From positions 1-7,453 of the forward strand of contig DPKU01000123.1 in assembly GCA_003542355.1 (NCBI GenBank): 7,453 nucleotides of DNA. The letters run 5' to 3'. This DNA is from Clostridiales bacterium (lineage in GTDB: Bacteria; Bacillota; Clostridia; Peptostreptococcales; Anaerovoracaceae). Positions within the stretch are counted from its first letter, which is position 1; each line of letters starts with the position of its first letter. The position numbers and the translations under genes are program-made. Shown in pieces: positions 1 to 6,196 of this stretch. The notes under the pieces were generated by a model that saw only the letters and a list, made by a program, of their open reading frames with translations, was not told where the DNA came from and searched no databases.

Positions 1-661
1 CCTCGATGGCCATGTTGGCCATGGTGAACCGGTCATCCATGGAGAGTTCGGAAACGCCGGGGCCGGTAAATTCCAGGGATTGATATAAAGCGCCCTCTAC
101 ACCGACCCTGCCGATGATGTGAAGGATCACATCCTTGCCGGAAACCCAGGGCCCCGGTTTCCCGGTCAGGATCACTTTGATGGCCGAAGGAACTTTGAAC
201 CAGGCTTTGCCCAGCGCCATGCCCGCCGCCATATCCGTGGAGCCCACACCGGTGGAAAAAGCACCCAGCGCCCCATAGGTGCAGGTGTGAGAATCGGCGC
301 CGATGACCACATCGCCTGCAGTCACCAGACCTTGTTCCGGCAGCAGCACGTGCTCAATGCCCATCTGGCCGACTTCATAATAGTTACTGATCCCCTGCTC
401 TTCTGCAAACTGGCGCATTTCCAGGCACTGCTGGGCCGCCTTGATATCCTTATTGGGTGCAAAATGGTCCGGGATCAGCATTACCTTGTGGGGATCGAAT
501 ACTGTTTCCGCGCCCATTCTTCGAAATTCCCGTATGGCCGAAGGCGCCGTGATATCGTTCCCCAAAACGGCGTCCAAAGACGCTTCGATATAATCCCCTG
601 CCTCAACGCATTCCAGTCCCGCATGGGCGGCCAGGATTTTTTGTGTCATCGTCATTCCCAT
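1..661 (-). CDS. leuC: 3-isopropylmalate dehydratase large subunit, 5' part (LeuC)
   Basis: Partial gene: 220 codons are visible and the reading frame runs off the left edge, so the C-terminal half is missing. The product, with LeuD, isomerises 2-isopropylmalate to 3-isopropylmalate in cytoplasmic leucine synthesis. The translation matches the aconitase superfamily, in particular the LeuC type of clostridia and archaea (about 420 residues). Visible blocks are LGNDITAPSAI (about 33-43), IPDHFAPNKDI (63-73), GQMGIEHVLLPE (98-109), GADSHTCTYGALGAFSTG (121-138) and SGKDVILHIIG (174-184). The cysteines that bind the 4Fe-4S cluster in this family lie further downstream, outside the window. Four in-frame ATGs occur at 667, 661, 655 and 649. 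I chose 661 because AGAGGA (673-668) sits 6 bases before it, and the resulting N-terminus MGMTMTQKIL is typical of clostridial LeuC. The gene begins 52 bases after the leuA stop with no terminator between, so both are probably co-transcribed under the T-box. Confidence 0.95.
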   Translation of the reverse strand, partial: MGMTMTQKILAAHAGLECVEAGDYIEASLDAVLGNDITAPSAIREFRRMGAETVFDPHKVMLIPDHFAPNKDIKAAQQCLEMRQFAEEQGISNYYEVGQMGIEHVLLPEQGLVTAGDVVIGADSHTCTYGALGAFSTGVGSTDMAAGMALGKAWFKVPSAIKVILTGKPGPWVSGKDVILHIIGRVGVEGALYQSLEFTGPGVSELSMDDRFTMANMAIE

Positions 662-713
662 AATCATTCCTCTCTTTCCGGCATCCTTTTGGGATCCCAT
701 GATCGTACTTCCG

Positions 714-2234
714 TCAAGCCATTAAACTGTCTTCGTACAAGATCTTATTGACGGCGTTCACATAAGCCAGGATGCTGGCTTCGATCACGTCGGTGGACAA
801 TCCCCGGCCGGTATAATGACCGCCCTTCGCTTCCAGTTTCACGAAGGCGTCGCCCAGGGCATCCTCTCCCTCTGTAATGGAACGGAGCTGATAATCCTCC
901 AGACTGATACTGAATCCGACGATTTTCTCGATGGCTTTGAACGCCGCATCGATGGGCCCTTCTCCCCGGGATACCTTTTCGTACACCTTTTCTTCTTTCA
1001 TCAGAGATATGACCGCTGTGGATGTTATGGAATTTCCGCTGTTGATCACAAAGCGATCCAGGCTGTACACCATGGGCACCTCGGCAAGCCGCTTGCTGAT
1101 GAGCGCTTCGATGTCCCGATCATACACCAGTTTCTTTTTATCGGCCACGTCCTTGAACTGCTCAAAGGCAACGACCAGCTCCTCCTCCGTGACCTCATAG
1201 CCCAGTTCCTTCAGCTTCGTGCGGAAAGCATGCTTGCCCGAATGTTTGCCAAGCACCATCTGGTTGGCTTTGAATCCCACGGATTCCGGTGTCATGATCT
1301 CATAGGTTTTTTTATTCTTGAGCACGCCGTGCTGATGGATACCTGCCTCATGGGCGAAGGCATTCTCCCCTACGATGGCTTTGTTGGGCTGTACGGCTAC
1401 GCCGGTGATCCTTGACAGCAGCTTCGAAGCGCGAACCAGCTCAGTGGTGACCACGCCGGTCTCGAGGCCGTATACATCCCGACGGGTGGCCAGCGCCATG
1501 ACGATCTCTTCCATGGCGGCGTTCCCGGCCCGCTCTCCGATCCCGTTGATCGTGCATTCGATCTGCCTCGCGCCGGCCCGGATCCCGGCCAGGGAGTTGG
1601 CCACCCCAAGACCCAGATCGTTGTGGCAGTGCACTGCGATCGTCACGCCATCCAGCGCAGGACAGTGGTGTCGTATCTTCATCAAGAACTCATAAAATTC
1701 TTCGGGGACTGCATAGCCTACCGTATCGGGAATATTGATGGTCGTCGCCCCGGCTTTGATCACCGCATCAAACACCTGGGCCAGGAACAGAGGGTCGCTC
1801 CGGGTCGCATCCTCTGCGGAAAATTCCACATCCTCGCAATAGCTTTTTGCCCTTCGTACCATCGCTTCCGAAGTCTCCAGCACTTGATCCGGCGTCATGT
1901 TGAGCTTGTATTCCATATGGATCGGAGAAGTGGCCAGAAAGGTATGGATCCTGGGCTGCTTTGCGTTTGACACCGCTTCCCAGGCACGATCGATATCCAT
2001 GGGCACGGCCCGGGCCAGACTTGCGACCACAGAATGCTCGATCGTTTCTGCAATGGTCTTCACCGACAAAAAATCTCCCGGTGAGGATATGGCAAAGCCC
2101 GCTTCGATCACATCTACTTTCATGCGCTCCAGCTGGCGGGCCAGCTCCACTTTCTCGGCCAGATTCATGCTGCAGCCCGGTGATTGCTCTCCGTCGCGGA
2201 GCGTGGTGTCAAAAATTTTGATGGTTTTGCTCAT
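714..2234 (-). CDS. leuA: 2-isopropylmalate synthase (LeuA)
   Basis: Complete gene of 506 residues, the usual length for bacterial LeuA. It condenses acetyl-CoA with 2-oxoisovalerate, the first committed step of leucine synthesis, in the cytoplasm. The N-terminal HMGL-like TIM barrel carries DTTLRDGEQSPG (9-20), with the Arg-Asp pair at 13-14, the metal-binding HCHND (202-206) and the GIGERAGNAAMEE segment (231-243). HEAGIHQHG (295-303) and LGKHSGKHA (328-336) mark the linker region. From about residue 385 follows the LeuA allosteric dimerisation domain, ending in the typical GRGLSTDVIEAS stretch (477-488), so leucine feedback inhibition is expected. Citramalate synthase is a related alternative, but the leucine T-box and the adjoining leuC favour LeuA. 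The start is fixed by GGAGG (2247-2243), 8 bases before the ATG. Expression is controlled by the leader upstream. Confidence 0.97.
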   Translation of the reverse strand: MSKTIKIFDTTLRDGEQSPGCSMNLAEKVELARQLERMKVDVIEAGFAISSPGDFLSVKTIAETIEHSVVASLARAVPMDIDRAWEAVSNAKQPRIHTFLATSPIHMEYKLNMTPDQVLETSEAMVRRAKSYCEDVEFSAEDATRSDPLFLAQVFDAVIKAGATTINIPDTVGYAVPEEFYEFLMKIRHHCPALDGVTIAVHCHNDLGLGVANSLAGIRAGARQIECTINGIGERAGNAAMEEIVMALATRRDVYGLETGVVTTELVRASKLLSRITGVAVQPNKAIVGENAFAHEAGIHQHGVLKNKKTYEIMTPESVGFKANQMVLGKHSGKHAFRTKLKELGYEVTEEELVVAFEQFKDVADKKKLVYDRDIEALISKRLAEVPMVYSLDRFVINSGNSITSTAVISLMKEEKVYEKVSRGEGPIDAAFKAIEKIVGFSISLEDYQLRSITEGEDALGDAFVKLEAKGGHYTGRGLSTDVIEASILAYVNAVNKILYEDSLMA

Positions 2235-2267
2235 CGTAGATTCCTCCGTTCTTTTGATTCCGGAGAT

Positions 2268-2300
2268 AAAAAAATCCCCGGAGTAAGTTATACTCCAGGG
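2268..2300 (-). terminator. Regulated intrinsic terminator of the leuA T-box
   Basis: On the minus strand CCCTGGAGTA (2300-2291) pairs with TACTCCGGGG (2285-2276) over ten pairs (one G-U) around a 5-base loop. An A and seven T follow (2274-2268). The 5' arm contains the CCCTG that the antiterminator also uses, so the two structures exclude each other. It lies between the leader and the leuA ribosome site. Confidence 0.93.
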
Positions 2301-2539
2301 ACGATGTATACAACCGCGGTACCACCCTGTTTACCGGAAAAGCCCGGTCTCTCTGCAGGTTCTATCAAACCTTGGGCCTTGGTAACGGAACCTTCCGGGA
2401 TCCCTTACCAGCCATTGCGTTAGGGGATCCAGCTCAAGAGCGAGAATACCGGACCTTTTGGTATCGGCTCGCAGCGACCGCCGACTCTCTGAAACGCTAT
2501 GACATCCGGTAGCACTCCGTCATTGCTTTTTATATATTG
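2268..2539 (-). promoter_or_regulatory. Leucine T-box riboswitch leader of leuA
   Basis: Read on the minus strand, this untranslated leader has the ordered parts of a T-box, which senses uncharged tRNA and allows read-through when the amino acid is short. Stem I carries ACCGGA (2510-2505) pairing with TCCGGT (2453-2448), and GGAG (2518-2515) pairing with CTCT (2440-2437). Between them lies an internal loop with CTC (2444-2442) followed by G, the expected specifier position; CUC is a leucine codon. The distal arm starts with AGAGAG (2490-2485) and a TCGGC/GCCGA stem. A stem III-like hairpin, ACCGG/CCGGT, lies at 2348-2333. The canonical T-box AGGGTGGTACCGCGG is at 2328-2314; its TGGT can pair with an ACCA tRNA end. 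CAGGG (2329-2325) pairs with CCCTG (2300-2296) to form the antiterminator, which shares bases with the terminator. Ends are approximate, and the pairings were worked out by eye. Confidence 0.96.
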
Positions 2540-2545
2540 TTCTTA

Positions 2546-2574
2546 AGTGTACAAAAGATAAAAGCACTTGTCAA
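2546..2574 (-). promoter_or_regulatory. Sigma-70 type promoter of the leuA-leuC operon
   Basis: On the minus strand a perfect -35 TTGACA (2574-2569) is followed by exactly 17 bases and a -10 TACACT (2551-2546; four of six consensus bases). The predicted start near 2539 falls just before T-box stem I, which supports the assignment independently. Confidence 0.85.
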
Positions 2575-2679
2575 ATACTTTTTCGAATCTTTTTTTCTGT
2601 GAAAGTATAAGGCCAAACCAGCGCTTTAGGGAAAAAAGTCTGTTATTGCTGAATTTATTCTTTAATCTTTTTGGCAAAG

Positions 2680-2688
2680 TGATATAAT
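2680..2688 (+). promoter_or_regulatory. Extended -10 promoter of the aminotransferase operon
   Basis: TGATATAAT contains a perfect -10 TATAAT (2683-2688) preceded by the TGn extension (2680-2682). No good -35 is visible at 16-18 bases (best TTTAAT, 2661-2666), as is common for extended -10 promoters. The start is expected near 2695, about 40 bases before the aminotransferase ATG. The region from here back to the leuA -35 is AT-rich and holds no gene that I can see. Confidence 0.75.
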
Positions 2689-2705
2689 GTTCTCGAAAAG
2701 AGAAC
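2689..2705. repeat. Inverted repeat over the aminotransferase transcription start
   Basis: GTTCTC (2689-2694), the 5-base spacer GAAAA, then GAGAAC (2700-2705) form a perfect 6+6 inverted repeat directly after the -10 box. It could be an operator for a dimeric repressor or a hairpin at the 5' end of the mRNA. There is no T tract, so it is not an intrinsic terminator. I do not recognise it as the site of a known regulator. Confidence 0.6.
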
Positions 2706-2733
2706 CCTGCGTTCGTATCACAAGGAGGAGACC

Positions 2734-3921
2734 ATGAAATTTTCCAGCAAGATCCAACGTTGCGCTCTGTCTCCCATACGCAAATTCTATCCGTACCAGG
2801 TGGAATGCGTTAAACAGGGCAAGAAAATCTATCATCTCAACATCGGTCAACCCGATATCAAGACCCCTCCCATTTACTTCGAGACTGTGCGTAATTTTAA
2901 TGCGCCCGTTCTGGAGTATGCGCCCTCTCCGGGCATCCCTTCCGTTATACAGGCTGTGCAAAAATACTTCGAAGAGATCGGCATCCATTACGACACCCCC
3001 GATATCGTCGTTACATCCGGCGGCAGCGAAGCTTTGATGTTTACCATGGCCACCATTCTGGATGACGGAGACGAGATCCTGATCCCGGAGCCGTTTTATC
3101 CCAATTACAGCACCTTCGTAAACACCACCGGCGGAAAGATCGTACCGATCCCGACCACAGCCGAGGAAGGCTACCATTACGCAGACAAAGATAAAATCGA
3201 GAAGCTGATCACACCCCATACCCGGGCGATCATGTTCACCAACCCGGGGAATCCGACCGGCGCTGTTTTGAGCCACGAAGAGTGCAAGATGCTGGCAGAG
3301 CTGGCTGTGAAACACGATCTCTTCCTGATCGCAGACGAAGTATACAGAGAGTTCATTTACAGCGGCGAGCCCCTGTCTTCCATGGGCAGCTTCAAAGAGG
3401 CAGAAAACCACGTGATCCTGATCGACTCCGTTTCCAAGCGGTTTTCCGCCTGCGGGGCCAGGATCGGCGTTGTCATCACGAAAAACAAGGACTTCCAGGG
3501 TGAATTCATGAAGCTCTGCCAGGCCAGACTTTCCGTCGCCACACTGGATCAGCTTGCTTCTGCCCAATTGTACACGGTGGACAAGAGTTACTTCGAAGAG
3601 GTGCGTGTCGAGTATAAGAAGAGAAGAGACACGGTCTACAATGCATTGTCGAAGATCCCCGGCGTCGTCTGCAAGGAACCGAAGGGTGCCTTTTACGTCA
3701 TGGCCAAGCTCCCGGTAAAAAACGCAGAAGATTTTCTGGTTTGGCTGCTAACGGAATTCGAAGACAAAGGAGAGACTGTCATGTACGCTCCCGGCGGCGG
3801 ATTCTACGCCACACCGGGCAAAGGACTCAATGAAATCAGGATCGCCTACGTCCTGAACTGTCAGGATCTTGAACGCGCCATCGAATTGCTGAAACTTGCG
3901 CTGGAACAATACAAAGACTGA
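2734..3921 (+). CDS. Class I/II PLP-dependent aminotransferase (aspartate aminotransferase-like)
   Basis: Complete gene of 395 residues, normal for the fold-type I aspartate aminotransferase family. It should move an amino group between an amino acid and a 2-oxo acid using pyridoxal phosphate in the cytoplasm. The sequence shows NIGQPDI (36-42), the cofactor phosphate loop SGGSEA (95-100), the NPGNPTG block with Asn173, Asp201 in ADEVY (binds the pyridine nitrogen), the Schiff-base Lys235 in SVSKRFSACGARIG, and the carboxylate-binding Arg369 in EIRIAY. All key residues are present, so it is probably active. The substrate cannot be read from the sequence; 'aspartate aminotransferase' is a family label only. 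A strong AAGGAGG (2722-2728) lies 5 bases before the ATG. It leads a two-gene operon with the PhzF-like gene 11 bases downstream and is divergent from leuA, so a role in branched-chain amino acids is possible but unproven. Confidence 0.95.
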   Translation: MKFSSKIQRCALSPIRKFYPYQVECVKQGKKIYHLNIGQPDIKTPPIYFETVRNFNAPVLEYAPSPGIPSVIQAVQKYFEEIGIHYDTPDIVVTSGGSEALMFTMATILDDGDEILIPEPFYPNYSTFVNTTGGKIVPIPTTAEEGYHYADKDKIEKLITPHTRAIMFTNPGNPTGAVLSHEECKMLAELAVKHDLFLIADEVYREFIYSGEPLSSMGSFKEAENHVILIDSVSKRFSACGARIGVVITKNKDFQGEFMKLCQARLSVATLDQLASAQLYTVDKSYFEEVRVEYKKRRDTVYNALSKIPGVVCKEPKGAFYVMAKLPVKNAEDFLVWLLTEFEDKGETVMYAPGGGFYATPGKGLNEIRIAYVLNCQDLERAIELLKLALEQYKD

Positions 3922-3932
3922 CCGGAGACACA

Positions 3933-4817
3933 ATGAAAACAGTAAAAGTAAGCCACTACGATGCTTTTACTAAGATCGCCGGCAAGGGAAACCCTGCCGG
4001 CGTTATCTTTGAAGCAGCGTCTTATACGACGGAAGAAATGCAGGAGATCGCCCGGCAGATCGGCTTTAGCGAATGCGCTTTTATTCTGCCCTCTCAGAAA
4101 GCAGATCTGCAGCTGCGTTATTTTACGCCTGGCGCTGAAGTGAACCTTTGCGGGCATGCCACTGTGGCGTCCATCTTTGCGCTGTACAACGGATCGGCAG
4201 CCAGCCAGGAGCCGATCCATAAAAAAGTGGAGACCAGGGCCGGGATCATCGACATCGGCTACCGCCCTGATACCAAAGAGGTGTCCATGACCCAGGCCGC
4301 TGCAGTGTTCGAACCTTTCTCCGGAAATGTCAAGGCGCTCCTTGGCACGATTGGACTGAATCTGGAGGATCTGGATGCACGCTATCCCGTCGTCTATGGT
4401 TCTACCGGGCTGTGGACGCTGATCCTGCCCGTCAAGACCCTGGATGCCTGTTCCCGGATGGTGCCCGACCACCACGCTTTTCCGCCGGTGCTGACAGAGC
4501 GACCCAATACCTCCATCCACCCCCTGTGCGTGGAAACGCTCCACGCAAAAGCCACGCTCCACGGCAGGCATTTTTCCGCAGCGATTACAGGACGCGTGGA
4601 GGACCCGATCACCGGGACCGCCTGCGGCGTTATGGGCGCCTACTATATCACTTTTATGGATCCGGCCATGGAAAGCTGCGATATCCTGATCGAGCAGGGA
4701 CAGGAGGCCGGATACGACGGACTTGTACACGTATGGGCCCGCAAAGCCCAGGGAGTCACAAACGTACAGATCGCAGGCACCGCCGTGTATGTAACGGAGC
4801 TGACGGCTCAACTGTAA
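3933..4817 (+). CDS. PhzF family isomerase/epimerase-like protein
   Basis: Complete gene of 294 residues, the usual PhzF length, with the two-lobed diaminopimelate-epimerase fold expected. Characterised PhzF isomerises an intermediate in phenazine synthesis; most relatives have unknown substrates, and nothing else here suggests phenazines. Visible landmarks are GNPAGVIF (19-26), Glu47 in GFSECAF (the catalytic Glu of PhzF lies in this position), TPGAEVNLCGHATVAS (65-80), GSTGLWTLILP (156-166) and VEDPITGTACGVMGAY (222-237). Unusually, Cys73 and Cys231 stand where diaminopimelate epimerase has its two catalytic cysteines, by hand alignment. The gene starts 11 bases after the aminotransferase stop, with CGGAGA (3923-3928) as ribosome site, so the two are translated from one mRNA and may act on a common amino acid. 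No intrinsic terminator with a T tract follows on this strand. Family assignment is firm; function is open. Confidence 0.93.
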   Translation: MKTVKVSHYDAFTKIAGKGNPAGVIFEAASYTTEEMQEIARQIGFSECAFILPSQKADLQLRYFTPGAEVNLCGHATVASIFALYNGSAASQEPIHKKVETRAGIIDIGYRPDTKEVSMTQAAAVFEPFSGNVKALLGTIGLNLEDLDARYPVVYGSTGLWTLILPVKTLDACSRMVPDHHAFPPVLTERPNTSIHPLCVETLHAKATLHGRHFSAAITGRVEDPITGTACGVMGAYYITFMDPAMESCDILIEQGQEAGYDGLVHVWARKAQGVTNVQIAGTAVYVTELTAQL

Positions 4818-4820
4818 TAA

Positions 4821-4870
4821 GAACAAAAAACAAAGCGCCGTGGCCACCGGAAGATTCCGGGACCACGGCG
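4821..4870 (-). terminator. Intrinsic terminator after ald, between convergent genes
   Basis: CGCCGTGG (4836-4843) pairs with CCACGGCG (4863-4870). An inner stem CCGGAA (4847-4852)/TTCCGG (4855-4860) is separated from it by small internal loops. On the minus strand it is followed by TTTGTTTTTT (4834-4825), so it ends the ald transcript 31 bases after the stop. On the plus strand no T tract follows, so it would be at best a weak terminator for the phzF-like operon. Confidence 0.85.
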
Positions 4871-4900
4871 TTGCTGCATTCGTCGTCAGTGTTTCTACGG

Positions 4901-6022
4901 CTAGAAGGATTCAGCCAGTTCGTTCACATCGGTGAGCGGACGGTTCTGCTTGACTGCTGTTTCTGCCAACGTCAGTTTTCCGTCATAGCAGGTAAGGCCG
5001 GTACGCATGAAGTATTTGTTGTCCTTCAATGCTTTTTCCACACCCTTTTCTGCGATTTCCAGTACCATGGGCAGCGTAGCGGATGCCAGCATTTCCGAAG
5101 AAGTCTTGGCAAAAGCCGAGGGGATATTATCCACACAATAATGCGTGATGCCATCCACAACAAAAGTGGGATCCGTGTGGGTGGTGCTGCTGCAGGTTTC
5201 GATCGCGCCCGGTTCGTCGCAGGCGACGTCGACGATCATGGCGCCGGGCTTCATCATCTTCAGGTCTTTCTTCCAAACCAGCGGTTCGTTTTTGGTCCGA
5301 TCCCACATGATGCAGTTGATGATCACATCCGATTCCTTGATGCACTTAACAAAGTTTGCACGGCTGGACATCAGAAAGGTCACGTTGGGAGGCAAAGCGA
5401 GTCTGGCGGCTTCCATCGCCTTCAGGCTGTTATCAATAATGCGCACTTCATTGCCAAGGGCTGCTGCAAAAGTCGCTGCGCCCATGCCGCTGTTGCCGGC
5501 ACCGATGATGGTGATCACGGGCGTGTCAACACCGGTGATATTGCAGAGGATCTGTCCGTCTCCGCCGTGGACCGCCTGCTTAAAGTGCATGGCAGCCATA
5601 AAGCCGCCTCTTCCGGCGATCTGACTCATAGGCTTGAGAAGCGGAAAACCTCCATTGGCATCCCGGAAATCCTCATAAGCAAATGCGGTGCATCCGCTCT
5701 TGAGCAGAACGTCGGTCTCCTCGGGATGTGCATTGGAATGGATGTACGTCATAAGGATCTTATCCTTGGTCATATACTTGAACTCCTGAGGAAAGAGCTC
5801 TTTGACCTTGTAGATCAGCGTACTTTTGGTGTATACGGTATCTGCATCAGCGATGGTCGCTCCCGCAGCCGCATAATCTTCGTCGGAAGCTCCGGCAATC
5901 TTTCCGGCGTCGTGCTCCACATAGACTTCGTGACCCCTTGATACCAGCTCGCGGACCGTATCGGGAACCGCTGCAACACGGTATTCGTTCGGCTTGATCT
6001 CCTTTAATACTCCGATGATCAT
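4901..6022 (-). CDS. ald: Alanine dehydrogenase family protein
   Basis: Complete gene of 373 residues, matching the usual 370 or so of Ald. The family enzyme oxidatively deaminates L-alanine to pyruvate and ammonia with NAD+, in the cytoplasm; in anaerobes this feeds fermentation or nitrogen supply. Family residues are in register: Arg15 in NEYRVA, Lys74 in KVKE, His95 in YIHSN, and Asp269 in VACDEPG. The Rossmann loop is IIGAGNSGMG (172-181) with Asp197 ending the second strand, as expected for NAD. THYCVDNIPSAFAKTS (293-308) and YDGKLTLAETAV (346-357) are also typical. Several stretches differ from common Ald: HSNAHPEET after His95, GNSGMG instead of GGVVG, and the CDEPGAIETC segment. It is therefore a divergent branch, and a different small amino acid is possible. 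AAAGGAG lies 6 bases before the ATG. A -24/-12 promoter and an adjacent sigma-54 activator indicate substrate-induced expression. Confidence 0.88.
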   Translation of the reverse strand: MIIGVLKEIKPNEYRVAAVPDTVRELVSRGHEVYVEHDAGKIAGASDEDYAAAGATIADADTVYTKSTLIYKVKELFPQEFKYMTKDKILMTYIHSNAHPEETDVLLKSGCTAFAYEDFRDANGGFPLLKPMSQIAGRGGFMAAMHFKQAVHGGDGQILCNITGVDTPVITIIGAGNSGMGAATFAAALGNEVRIIDNSLKAMEAARLALPPNVTFLMSSRANFVKCIKESDVIINCIMWDRTKNEPLVWKKDLKMMKPGAMIVDVACDEPGAIETCSSTTHTDPTFVVDGITHYCVDNIPSAFAKTSSEMLASATLPMVLEIAEKGVEKALKDNKYFMRTGLTCYDGKLTLAETAVKQNRPLTDVNELAESF

Positions 6023-6073
6023 TTCGTACTCCTTTCAGATTAACAGGTAAAAACATTCTGTTCAAATAAGAAG

Positions 6074-6090
6074 TGCAATTTATATGCCAA
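6074..6090 (-). promoter_or_regulatory. Sigma-54 (-24/-12) promoter of ald
   Basis: On the minus strand TTGGCATATAAATTGCA fits the sigma-54 consensus TGGCAC-N5-TTGC. The invariant GG (6088-6087) and GC (6076-6075) have exact -24/-12 spacing. The predicted start is near 6063, giving a 40-base leader to the ald ATG. A sigma-54 activator gene directly upstream on the same strand supports the call. No competing TTGACA/TATAAT pair is evident. Confidence 0.9.
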
Positions 6091-6097
6091 CTTTAAA

Positions 6098-6121
6098 GCC
6101 TTGCAATGTAAGGCCTTGCAA
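6098..6121 (-). repeat. Tandem TTGCAAGGC repeats upstream of the sigma-54 promoter
   Basis: On the minus strand TTGCAAGGC occurs at 6121-6113 and again at 6106-6098, 15 bases apart. The match continues imperfectly as CTTACA and TTTAAA. TTGCAA is itself a palindrome, so each copy could bind a dimer. The copies lie about 35-58 bases before the predicted ald start, next to the -24 element. They may be regulator or bending-protein sites; no match to a known site is claimed. Confidence 0.5.
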
Positions 6122-6155
6122 GATCGATTTGGGCTGTGTGACAAATTTTCGCCGT

Positions 6156-6169
6156 TTTTTGCGCAAAAA
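6156..6169. repeat. 14-base perfect palindrome, candidate activator site
   Basis: TTTTTGCGCAAAAA is perfectly self-complementary and centred about 100 bases upstream of the predicted ald start, the usual distance for an enhancer bound by a sigma-54 activator. It overlaps the end of the activator gene's terminator, so its symmetry may partly come from the T tract. Confidence 0.4.
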
Positions 6170-6192
6170 GCGACAAGTATTTGTCGCTTTTT
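6165..6192 (-). terminator. Intrinsic terminator of the sigma-54 activator gene
   Basis: AAAAAGCGACAA (6165-6176) and TTGTCGCTTTTT (6181-6192) form a perfect 12-base inverted repeat with a 4-base loop, beginning 4 bases after the activator stop. Read on the minus strand the GC-containing stem is followed by TTTTT. It separates the activator transcript from ald, which has its own promoter. Confidence 0.85.
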
Positions 6193-6196
6193 GATG

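Noticed and set aside
662..713. Possible regulatory element between leuA and leuC
   Set aside because: Only a short GGGATCCC palindrome and the leuC ribosome site are visible; no terminator or promoter, consistent with simple co-transcription.
119..751. Open frame on the plus strand opposite leuC and the leuA-leuC gap
   Set aside because: It is antisense to leuC, whose translation matches a known family throughout. Its own translation resembles nothing and there is no ribosome site.
2671..2688. Possible second sigma-54 promoter (TTGGCAAAGTGATATAAT) before the aminotransferase
   Set aside because: The TTGGCA half fits a -24 box, but the obligatory GC at -12 is missing and replaced by a perfect extended -10 TATAAT.
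2662..3567. Minus-strand open frame opposite the aminotransferase
   Set aside because: Antisense to a complete aminotransferase with all catalytic residues; no family resemblance.
3861..4847. Minus-strand open frame opposite the phzF-like gene
   Set aside because: Antisense to a complete PhzF-family gene; cysteine- and histidine-rich chance translation without a start signal.
4412..5941. Long plus-strand open frame (509 codons) across the phzF-like and ald genes
   Set aside because: It overlaps two well-supported genes in other frames, crosses a strong terminator hairpin, and its Arg/His-rich translation has no recognisable domain. It is a chance open frame in GC-richer DNA.
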